Assembly: GCA_052387695.1 (NCBI GenBank)
Contig: JBQTIX010000055.1
Span: 1-10,799 of the forward strand
DNA: 10,799 nucleotides
Reading direction: 5' to 3'
Origin: Panacagrimonas sp052387695
Lineage (GTDB): Bacteria; Pseudomonadota; Gammaproteobacteria; Nevskiales; Nevskiaceae
A program made the position numbers and the translations under genes. The notes beneath the pieces are model-generated. The model saw nothing but the letters and a program-made list of their open reading frames with translations. It searched no databases and was not told the DNA's origin. Numbering within the stretch: position 1 is the stretch's first letter; each line of letters begins with the position of its first letter. Of the stretch, positions 1-6,962 are shown piece after piece.

Positions 1-80
1 GGGGGGCCCCGGGGGCGGGGGGGGGGGGGGCCCCGCCCCCCCCCCCGGCCCCGGCGCTGGGGGGGGGGCCCCCCCCCCCC
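1..80. other. G/C homopolymer block, probable sequence artefact
   Basis: Every base here is G or C except the T at 58, arranged as long G runs and C runs. Normal mixed sequence begins at about 81. Runs like this at the edge of a contig usually come from low-quality read ends or poor consensus. No gene or promoter should be read from this block. A genuine GC-rich repeat cannot be fully excluded. Confidence 0.75.
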
Positions 81-100
81 GCGACAGACACTCGAAAATT

Positions 101-238
101 GTAGGTCGGTTCAAGCAGACGAGCCGTTTCCGACCGGCGCATGTCGGGTCCGCCCGCATAAAGCCGCGGGCTTGACCCGACCTACACCCGACCTACACCC
201 GACCTACACTCGACCGATGAATTCGGACCTGCGCAGAG
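101..238. repeat. REP-like inverted pair, copy 1 (GTAG heads)
   Basis: The outer arms GTAGGTCGGTTCAAG (101-115) and CTTGACCCGACCTAC (171-185) are complementary at 14 of 15 positions, so two units face each other with GTAG heads outward. The right-hand unit (minus strand) forms a clean hairpin: stem 143-150 with 174-181 (8 bp), a small asymmetric bulge, stem 152-157 with 166-171 (6 bp), and an 8-base loop. The left-hand unit is decayed; only 105-109 still pairs with 130-134. Similarity to the second copy at 8352-8491 continues past the palindrome to 238. GTAG-headed palindromes in inverted pairs are the known form of REP/BIME elements, which RAYT transposases are thought to spread. No such transposase gene lies in this window. 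Confidence 0.85.
175..207. repeat. Three tandem 11-base units
   Basis: ACCCGACCTAC occurs three times head to tail at 175-185, 186-196 and 197-207, followed by a decayed partial copy. On the minus strand this is the GTAG-headed tip of the REP unit repeated three times. The second copy of the element (8442-8470) has only one full tip and one decayed one, so the expansion is specific to this copy and probably arose by slippage. Confidence 0.85.
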
Positions 239-260
239 CGCCCCGAAGCCCGGCTTGATT

Positions 261-266
261 GGAGAA
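261..266 (+). promoter_or_regulatory. Ribosome binding site deciding the start at 273
   Basis: GGAGAA lies six bases before the ATG at 273. A TTG at 255 is in frame, but it sits upstream of this site and has no purine-rich sequence at a suitable distance, so the ATG at 273 is preferred. Confidence 0.75.
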
Positions 267-272
267 GTACCC

Positions 273-3200
273 ATGCTCACGTCTATCCCCGTCCGCAAGC
301 AAGCTAGCCCGCGACACCCTTCCAGCCGTTTGCTACCGGTCGGATTCCCCAGAAATCCATTCGCCGAAGCGCTGAAACGGGATCGACGCGCGCACATCAC
401 GGGCTCCGCCCTGCTCGCCGCGACGGCGCTGCTGTGGTTGTGTCCGCAGCAGCGCGCTGCGGCCGAGGCCGTTCCGTTTTTAGCGCAGACCGTCAACCAA
501 TTGCCCGTGGTCGGCGCCAAGTCCGTGCACGCCGCCGATCTGGATGGCGATGGCGACCTGGACCTGATTTCAGCGTCCAACGTGGACGACCGGATCCGAT
601 GGTTTCGCAATCTGGGCGGTCTCCAGTTGGTGGAGCAGAACGCCATCTCGATCGATGCCAACGGCGCCAGCTCGGTCTTCGCCGCGGACATCGACGGCGA
701 CGGCGATCTCGACGTGGTGACGGCGTCCACGGATAACGACACGGTCGCCTGGTACGAAAACGAGTTGAGCGACGGCCTGAGCATCAATACCCGGAGAATC
801 ATCGCCAACGACCTCGACGGCGCCTATTCGGTGCACGCCGCGGACATCAACGGCGATGGCCACGTGGACGTGCTCGCCGCTGGCCAGGGCGCTACCGCCG
901 GGGTGCGGGTGTACCGGAACGACGGCGCGGCCGAGCCTGCGTTCACGACAAGTTCCCTGCCTTCGTCATCGGCAGGCGCCTCCTCGGTGCACACGGCCGA
1001 CCTCGACGACGACGGCGACCTGGACGTGCTCGTCGCCCAGTTCGCCAACGATTCCATCACCGCGTTCGTCAATGACGGCAATCCGGTTCCTGTGTTCACG
1101 TCGGTGCTGATCTCCAATCAGGCCGACGGGGCGCGCTCGGTATACGCCGGGGACATCGACGGCGACGGCAGAATCGACGTGGTGTCCGCCTCGCGTGACG
1201 ACAACAAGATCGCCTGGTACCGCAACAACGGACTCTTGAGCTTCTCGGAGACCGAGATTTCCACCGACGCGCGCAGCGCGCGTTCTGTTTTCGTCGCCGA
1301 CGTCAACGGCGACGGCACCATGGACGTGCTCTCGGCGTCGCTGTCGGACGACAAGATCGCCTGGTACGAATTCGACGGCGGCTTCACATTTGAGACCCAC
1401 ATCATCGCCACGGATGCCGACGGCGCCTCCTCGGTGTTTGCCGGGGACATGGACGGCGACGGCGATGCCGACGTGCTGTCGGCCTCGCAGTTCGACAACA
1501 CGATCGCGCTGTACGAGAACCGCGCGACGCATCGCTCGGCGACGTTCGCGGTGGATCCGGTCACCCAGGGGGGCAGCATCGTCGCCGCCGACGCCGGGGC
1601 GTTGTTCACGGCCGACATCCGCGGTCGAGGCCGCGCGGAGATACTGGTCCCCTATCGCAACGGTGAGTTCTACTATTACGAGAACGATTTCAGATTCCCC
1701 AATTTGTACACCCGGCGCCTGATCGCCAACGCCAGCCAGCCCCTCTCCACCCACGCCGCGGACCTGGACGGCGATGGCGATCAGGACGTGATCCTGGGAA
1801 CGTTCAACAACGACGGCATCCAGTGGTACCGGAACGCGCCCAATCCCGGCGGATTCGGCGGCCCCGTCTTCACCCGATTCGCCATTGACGACGGCGTGTT
1901 CGCCCCGAACGCGCTGGCCACGGCGGACCTCGACGGCGACGGCGATATCGACGTGATCGGCGCCAACAGCGACACGGTCGATACCGTGACCTGGTACGAG
2001 AACGACGGCGGGGAAATGCCGTCCTTCACACCCAACCTTATCGACGGGTCCATCGGTGCACCCTACTCGGTCCAGGCCATCGACATGGAAGGCGACGGCG
2101 ACATCGACGTGGTGGCGGCGTCCAAGTACGACGATCAAATCCACTGGTACGAGAACAACGGCGCCGCGGACCCGGTGTTCACCGAGCGCGTCGTCTCGAA
2201 CGTGGCGACCAGCGTCAGGTCGGTGTTCGCCATCGATCTGGACCGCGATGGCGATATGGATGTGCTGTCGGCGTCCGGCAATCCCTTTTCGTTCAGGAGC
2301 GCGCGCCCCGCCATCGCCGCGTCTGCCGAGGGTCAATTCGTCACGCCCCTGGGCCGCAAATCCCGCGGCGGCGCGACAGCGCAAGGTGCCGCGAAAACCG
2401 CGGCGGCGGGCGGGAAGGACCGCACCGTCGGCCGCCCCGTACTCAACGTCTCGGAGGACGGCAACGAGATCGTCTGGTACGAGAACGACGGTCAGCAGAT
2501 CTTCACCGAGCGCCTCATTTCGAACAATGTGTCGGACCCACTCTCGGTGAAGGCCGGGGACCTGGACGGCGATGGCGACCTTGACGTGGTGTCGGCCTCG
2601 TATGCCAACCAGGAGATCGCCTGGTATGAGAACAACGGCGCCGTCGACCCCGTCTTCTCGCAACGTATCCTGAAGACCGACATGGCGGGGGCATTCGCGG
2701 TGGACCTGGCGGACCTGGACCGTGACGGCGACCTGGACGTGGTGGCGGCGGGGGACGGCGAGGCGGAGCTGTTCCAGTTCACCAACAACGGCGGGCAGTT
2801 CCGCTTCCAGGAATTCAATATTGCGCCGCAGACCGTCGCTTCCGGCCAGGAAGACGTGCCGGTGATGGCCATCCAGGTCGAGCATCTCGGCGAGCCCGGC
2901 GACAACGACATCCGGGTGCAGTCGCTCGATCTGAAGTTTAGGGAAGGGATCGGGCAGGTCACGATCGACACCGCCCCGGCCAACGCCCTGATCGACAACC
3001 TGGTGGTGTACCGGGACGATGGCGACCAGGAATTCAACCCCGCCGTCGATGCTCCGATCCTGGTCATCGACCAACTGGACTTTCTCCTTGAGGACGGAGG
3101 CTTCGACTCCGGCGTGCAGAGGGTCGTCCTGAACAGCAACGACGGCAGCGCGCAAATCTCGGTGGACGATGAATTCGCCACCTTCTTCATCGGCGTCGAT

Positions 3201-5513
3201 ATCGCCCCCGACGCAAACCTGCAGATGCCCAGCCAGTTCACCATCGCCCACCTGCGCGACGTCAGCGTCGTGGTGGACGCGATCACCTCGGGTTCGCTGC
3301 GGGCAGCGGTTTTCGCGGGAGACCCGTTTACCGAGGTCCTCATCGCCCCCGGGCCCGGCGCCAACGACGGCTCGCCCGTGCCGTTTACCTTCACGGACGT
3401 CTCGAACGTGAGGCCCGGCTCCGTACAGACCTCGGCGCCGATCACGGTTCTGGGCATCAACATTCCCGTGCGCATCGCGGTGAATGGCGGCAGCTATTCC
3501 ATCGGCTGCACCGGCAGCTTCAACACGCGCCCGAGCACCGTGACGGTCAACCAGACCGTGTGCGTGCGCCACACGGCGGCCGCGTCGTTCGACAGCAGCG
3601 TCACCACCACGCTCACCATCGGCGACGAGTCGGACGGCTTTTCGAGCACCACCGACATTGCCGACACGACGCCCGAACCGTTCCTGTTCGCGCCTGCCGT
3701 CGGCGTGGTGCGGGGCAGCGAACAGACGTCCAACGAGATCACCGTGGCCGGTATCAACACGAGCGTGCCCCTCTCGGTGACGGGTGGCATGTATTCCGTC
3801 AACGGGCTGGGTTTCACCAGCCAGCCGGGCATGGTGGTCAACAACGACCGGGTCCGGGTACGGCACACCGCCTCCGTAGACCCTTCGGAACCGGTGACCA
3901 CCACGCTGCGCATTTCCACGGTTACGGGCAGCTTCACCAGCACCACCGCAAGCGGCGATACCGATCCGATTCCGTTCGACTTCCGCGACTTCACCGGGGT
4001 CAGCCGCAACACCGTGCAGACCTCGGCCGCGGTGCCGATCGCCGGCATCGAGGGCCGCGTCGCGGTATCGGTGACGGGCGGTTCGTTCTCGATCAACGGC
4101 GGCGGTTTCCGCAGCACCCCCACCACCCTGCGCAGCGGCGATCAAGTGCGCCTGCGGCATACCTCGTCACCGGATTTCAGCACTGACGTCAGCACCGTGC
4201 TGACCGTCGGCAGTGGCATGGGCACGTTCACCAGCCGCACCCTGGTGGCGGATACCCGGCCGAACGCGTTCAACTTCATCAATGTCACCGACGTCGATCC
4301 GGAAAGCCTGCAAACCTCCAACGAGATCACCGTCAGCGGCATCAACACCGCTGCACCGATCAGCGTGATGGGCGGCAAGTACTCGAAGAACACGCCCAAC
4401 GGCCCGACCCCGTTCACCGAGGTGGCCGGTACCGTGGTCAACGGCGATGTCGTGCGCGTGCAGCACTCGGCCGCCAACCGGCTCGGCATCACCACCACCA
4501 CGACGCTCAACATCGGCGGCATCACCGACACGTTCAGCAGCACGACGCGCCCGCCGGACATCACGCCGGACGCATTCAGCTTCACCAACGTCACCGGCGT
4601 TGCGCCCGGCAGCACCCAGACCTCCAACACCCTCACCCTCAGGGGCACCCAGGCGCCGAGCCCGATCAGCGTCAGCGCCGGCAGCAGCTATTCGATTGGC
4701 TGCACCGGCATCTTCACCACCGCCGCCAGCATGATTTCACCCGACGCAACGGTGTGCGTGCGACATACCGCCTCCACACAGGCCGGTGCCACGGTGACGA
4801 CCACGCTGACCATCGGCGGCGTGCCGGGCACGTTCCGCAGCACGACGCTGGTGGCGGACACGACGCCGAATGCGTTCAGTTTCACCGATGTCACCGGCGT
4901 CACCACGGGTAGCGTGCAGACCTCCAACATCATCACGCTCGGCGGCACCAACGCCTCCAGCCCGATCAGCGTGACGGGTGGCACCTATTCGATCGGCTGT
5001 ACCGCGAATTTCACGGGTATCGCAGCCTTCGTCATGCCGGGCGCCACGGTGTGCGTCCGCCACACCGCGTCGACCGTTGCGCTGACGACGGTCACCACCA
5101 CGCTCAGCATCGGCGGCGTGTCGGACGCCTTCAGCAGCACCACGCGCGGGACCGCGCCGGTCACGCCGCAGGTCAGCTTCGCCACGGCCAGCATGAGCGT
5201 GCAGGAGAACGTCGGCACCGCCCTGGTCCGGGTGCAACTCTCGGCCCCGGCCGAGCAGTCCGTCACGGTGCCGATGAGCTTCGCGGGCACGGCCACGCGC
5301 GGCGCCTCGACCACGCCCAACGGCGACTATCAGCCGGTGACGACCAGCGCAGTGATCCCCGCCGGGCAGCGCATGGTGGATTTCCAGATCCGGATCGTCA
5401 ACGACACGCGTCGTGAAGGCGCCGAAACCATCCGCCTCACCCTGGGAACGCCGACCAACGCGACCCTGGGCAGCGTGCGCGTGCACACGCTGACGATCCA
5501 GGCTAACGATTGA
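273..5513 (+). CDS. Large secreted FG-GAP/VCBS-repeat protein with Calx-beta C-terminus
   Basis: This 1746-residue protein has no assignable function; its build suggests an exported Ca-binding surface or periplasmic scaffold or adhesin. It has a long basic N-region (about 1-41), a hydrophobic core (42-56) and a likely cleavage after A64-E65-A66. Arg38-Arg39 precede the core, so Tat export is a weak alternative to Sec. Residues 84 to about 848 hold fourteen blade-like repeats, each with a DxDGDGDxD-type Ca-binding loop and usually a WYEN-type end. Residues 849-1036 form a beta-rich region with a DDGD-containing loop near 915-926. Six ~100-residue repeats fill 1037-1626, and a Calx-beta domain fills about 1632-1746. 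The protein stops right after the Calx-beta fold; no LPXTG, PEP-CTERM or RTX-type secretion tail is visible. The mature part has only six cysteines, in three pairs. It ends 141 bases from the convergent cyclase gene. Confidence 0.93.
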   Translation: MLTSIPVRKQASPRHPSSRLLPVGFPRNPFAEALKRDRRAHITGSALLAATALLWLCPQQRAAAEAVPFLAQTVNQLPVVGAKSVHAADLDGDGDLDLISASNVDDRIRWFRNLGGLQLVEQNAISIDANGASSVFAADIDGDGDLDVVTASTDNDTVAWYENELSDGLSINTRRIIANDLDGAYSVHAADINGDGHVDVLAAGQGATAGVRVYRNDGAAEPAFTTSSLPSSSAGASSVHTADLDDDGDLDVLVAQFANDSITAFVNDGNPVPVFTSVLISNQADGARSVYAGDIDGDGRIDVVSASRDDNKIAWYRNNGLLSFSETEISTDARSARSVFVADVNGDGTMDVLSASLSDDKIAWYEFDGGFTFETHIIATDADGASSVFAGDMDGDGDADVLSASQFDNTIALYENRATHRSATFAVDPVTQGGSIVAADAGALFTADIRGRGRAEILVPYRNGEFYYYENDFRFPNLYTRRLIANASQPLSTHAADLDGDGDQDVILGTFNNDGIQWYRNAPNPGGFGGPVFTRFAIDDGVFAPNALATADLDGDGDIDVIGANSDTVDTVTWYENDGGEMPSFTPNLIDGSIGAPYSVQAIDMEGDGDIDVVAASKYDDQIHWYENNGAADPVFTERVVSNVATSVRSVFAIDLDRDGDMDVLSASGNPFSFRSARPAIAASAEGQFVTPLGRKSRGGATAQGAAKTAAAGGKDRTVGRPVLNVSEDGNEIVWYENDGQQIFTERLISNNVSDPLSVKAGDLDGDGDLDVVSASYANQEIAWYENNGAVDPVFSQRILKTDMAGAFAVDLADLDRDGDLDVVAAGDGEAELFQFTNNGGQFRFQEFNIAPQTVASGQEDVPVMAIQVEHLGEPGDNDIRVQSLDLKFREGIGQVTIDTAPANALIDNLVVYRDDGDQEFNPAVDAPILVIDQLDFLLEDGGFDSGVQRVVLNSNDGSAQISVDDEFATFFIGVDIAPDANLQMPSQFTIAHLRDVSVVVDAITSGSLRAAVFAGDPFTEVLIAPGPGANDGSPVPFTFTDVSNVRPGSVQTSAPITVLGINIPVRIAVNGGSYSIGCTGSFNTRPSTVTVNQTVCVRHTAAASFDSSVTTTLTIGDESDGFSSTTDIADTTPEPFLFAPAVGVVRGSEQTSNEITVAGINTSVPLSVTGGMYSVNGLGFTSQPGMVVNNDRVRVRHTASVDPSEPVTTTLRISTVTGSFTSTTASGDTDPIPFDFRDFTGVSRNTVQTSAAVPIAGIEGRVAVSVTGGSFSINGGGFRSTPTTLRSGDQVRLRHTSSPDFSTDVSTVLTVGSGMGTFTSRTLVADTRPNAFNFINVTDVDPESLQTSNEITVSGINTAAPISVMGGKYSKNTPNGPTPFTEVAGTVVNGDVVRVQHSAANRLGITTTTTLNIGGITDTFSSTTRPPDITPDAFSFTNVTGVAPGSTQTSNTLTLRGTQAPSPISVSAGSSYSIGCTGIFTTAASMISPDATVCVRHTASTQAGATVTTTLTIGGVPGTFRSTTLVADTTPNAFSFTDVTGVTTGSVQTSNIITLGGTNASSPISVTGGTYSIGCTANFTGIAAFVMPGATVCVRHTASTVALTTVTTTLSIGGVSDAFSSTTRGTAPVTPQVSFATASMSVQENVGTALVRVQLSAPAEQSVTVPMSFAGTATRGASTTPNGDYQPVTTSAVIPAGQRMVDFQIRIVNDTRREGAETIRLTLGTPTNATLGSVRVHTLTIQAND
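522..2816 (+). repeat. Fourteen FG-GAP/VCBS blade repeats in the protein
   Basis: Blade starts fall at residues 84, 134, 186, 238, 289, 338, 387, 443, 492, 547, 599, 650, 758 and 809. The period is 49-56 residues except for one gap of 108. Each blade runs SVxAADxDGDGDxDVxSAS, then a short turn, then a WYEN-like strand. Blade 8 (443) has lost most of its acidic loop, reading DIRGRGRAE. Fourteen blades would fit two seven-bladed beta-propellers, split at about residue 442. That split is inferred from the count and from the general fold of FG-GAP proteins. Confidence 0.85.
3381..5150 (+). repeat. Six tandem ~100-residue beta repeats in the protein
   Basis: Units start at residues 1037, 1136, 1234, 1332, 1434 and 1534 and are about 93-102 residues long. 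Each begins with a PF/AF aromatic motif, then QTSNxIT, a GIN-like turn, PISVxGGxYS, a VxVRHTAS strand, VTTTLTIGG and an FSSTT end. Units 1, 5 and 6 carry a Cys pair 18 residues apart and units 2-4 carry none. I recall similar repeats in secreted proteins of environmental proteobacteria but cannot give a family name. They are probably Ig-like beta sandwiches acting as a stalk. Confidence 0.85.
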
Positions 5514-5654
5514 ACCTGCAAACGGCATTATGCTTTTTCTAGGTTGAACACGCGGGTGGATTCGCTTCGCTCACCGCCCCACGCCGCACCGACCGGTAGG
5601 GTGGATAAGCGAAGCGCATCCACCCTCATGGGCCAAAAGCCCGTCGCGAACGCC
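5514..5654. other. Convergent intergenic gap
   Basis: This 141-base gap separates the 3' ends of the repeat-protein gene and the cyclase operon. It holds a T-rich stretch at 5534-5539 with no strong hairpin before it, and the inverted REP-like pair at 5554-5625. No classical GC-stem plus U-tract terminator is visible. The palindrome at 5599-5625 could stop transcription from both sides, but this is inference. Confidence 0.6.
5554..5625. repeat. REP-like inverted pair with GCGAAGC core
   Basis: The plus-strand unit starts with GTAG at 5596. Its stem is GGGTGGAT (5599-5606) with ATCCACCC (5618-5625), and it holds the compact core GCGAAGC at 5609-5615. A second, more decayed unit lies on the minus strand at 5554-5575, recognised by GCTTCGC (5563-5569) and the flanks GGTG and CACC. 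Short repeats of this GTGGAT/GCGAAGC kind are, from memory, widespread between genes in gammaproteobacteria. The copy at 10587-10612 is related. Confidence 0.8.
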
Positions 5655-6962
5655 CTACAGCGGCAAGCAAAAATTGATGACCGGCCCGGCGAACCCCTTG
5701 AGCTGCAACGGCGCCTGCTCCATCAGACCGGCGGCGCCCGCGAGCTCCACCGTACGTGCGTCGATCAGCACCTCGTTGTGATCCGCCTGTTCGCACAGAC
5801 GCGAGGCCAGGTTCACCGCCGGCCCCACCGCGGTGTACTCCCAGCGCGAGGCGGAACCGATGATCCCCACCGTGACCACGCCGCTGGCGACACCCAGGCC
5901 AATCCCGAGCGGGTGCGCCTCGGTGCTCCAGCGGCGCGTGACCTCGCCCGCCGCGGTGCGGATGCGTCGCGCCATCTCGATCCCGCAACGTCCGTGATAT
6001 TCCACCGGCAGCGGCGCGCCCACCAGGATCAGGATTCCGTCGCCGGCATAATCCTTCACCGTCCCGCTGAACTCCGCCACGATCTTTCCGACCGCGTCGT
6101 AATACTCGCGCAGGGTCTTGATCACGCTTGACGAGGGATGCGCCTGCGCAAACGCCGTGAAGCCGCGCAGATCGCTGCACACCACGGTGATCTCCATCGA
6201 GCGGTGCTGCACGGCGTGCTTGAGACCGCGCTCGCGCACCAGCTTCTCGACCTGGGGCGACAGGAATCGCGCCAGGAACTGGCCGCGCTGGCCCTGCACG
6301 ACGAGGTACTGCATCGCGCCGATCAGGAACACCATCTGCCCGATCACCATCAGCAGGGCGCCGACTTTCGCCGGCAGGATCAGGCCCACCACGATCAGCG
6401 GAAAGCCGATCACCGCGCCGATGATGCGGATGCGTTCCGATCGGTCTGGCTTGGCCAGCAACAACAGGATCGTGCCCACCGCACCGGTGAAGATCGCCAC
6501 CAGGACCGGCGCGGCAAAAATCCAGAAGCCAGGCCGCGTGAGGGCATAGACGTTGTTGACCGCGCCGAGAAATTCGTCGCGCCGCATTTCCGGCGCGTAG
6601 ATACCCGCAACGGCGAGCACCACAGCGGCCAACTGGCCGATCCGCACCAGAACGTCGCTGACCCCCGCGTGCAGATGCGCCACATCGATGGTACGGCGCA
6701 CGCGCCGCACCCATTCGAGCGAAGCGATCAGCCCCAGCGCATCCGCGGCGGCCAGCCAGCGACCTGAAAACGGCACCGCCCCCTCTTCCCCGCCCAGCGG
6801 CAGGCTCAGCCCGGTGGAAACGCCGAACGCGATGAACGCCAGCGCCAGCGCCCGGCTCGTGGGCGCGCGGAAATCCGCGCTGATGAACGCGATGCCGATG
6901 CCCAGGCTGACCATCGCCACAAGCTGGCTGGGCAGCCATTCGACCGGGAAGTCGAAGCTCAT
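5655..6962 (-). CDS. Membrane-bound class III adenylate/guanylate cyclase (second gene of pair)
   Basis: This 435-residue protein is predicted to make a cyclic nucleotide from NTP at the inner membrane. About seven hydrophobic segments fill residues 10-222. Arg/Lys-rich loops (RRVRRT at 86-91, KPDRSERIR at 171-179) place the cyclase domain in the cytoplasm. The catalytic domain (about 256-430) has both metal-binding Asp residues, D264 in CSDLRGFT and D308 in AGDG, exactly 44 apart. It also has N384 and R388 for transition-state binding. The purine-selecting positions are unusual: Thr at 377, as in class IIIb, and Asp304 where Lys is usual, with a Lys just before it at 303. Substrate choice therefore cannot be read safely. 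The ATG at 6962 overlaps the upstream gene's TGA as ATGA and has no clear ribosome site, so translation probably depends on coupling. Confidence 0.9.
   Translation of the reverse strand: MSFDFPVEWLPSQLVAMVSLGIGIAFISADFRAPTSRALALAFIAFGVSTGLSLPLGGEEGAVPFSGRWLAAADALGLIASLEWVRRVRRTIDVAHLHAGVSDVLVRIGQLAAVVLAVAGIYAPEMRRDEFLGAVNNVYALTRPGFWIFAAPVLVAIFTGAVGTILLLLAKPDRSERIRIIGAVIGFPLIVVGLILPAKVGALLMVIGQMVFLIGAMQYLVVQGQRGQFLARFLSPQVEKLVRERGLKHAVQHRSMEITVVCSDLRGFTAFAQAHPSSSVIKTLREYYDAVGKIVAEFSGTVKDYAGDGILILVGAPLPVEYHGRCGIEMARRIRTAAGEVTRRWSTEAHPLGIGLGVASGVVTVGIIGSASRWEYTAVGPAVNLASRLCEQADHNEVLIDARTVELAGAAGLMEQAPLQLKGFAGPVINFCLPL

Noticed and set aside
175..207. Tandem repeat considered as a CRISPR array or iteron origin
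   Set aside because: The 11-base units abut without spacers, there are only three, and no cas or replication gene is present.
101..238. Upstream structured element considered as a known riboswitch
   Set aside because: It matches no riboswitch core I know, and its GTAG heads, inverted-unit layout and second copy before an unrelated gene fit a REP-type repeat better.
255..272. TTG start six codons upstream for the large repeat protein
   Set aside because: The ribosome site GGAGAA lies between it and the ATG at 273 and is correctly spaced only for the ATG.
434..460. Possible lipobox at Cys57 of the large protein
   Set aside because: The residue before Cys is Leu within LLWLC, not Gly, Ala or Ser, and a better AxA cleavage site follows at 64-66.
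966..4160. 1064-codon open frame on the minus strand
   Set aside because: It lies wholly opposite the repeat-protein gene. Its translation is a periodic Val/Asp/His/Arg-rich mirror of the sense repeats, with no domain of its own. GC-rich codon bias keeps the antisense frame open.
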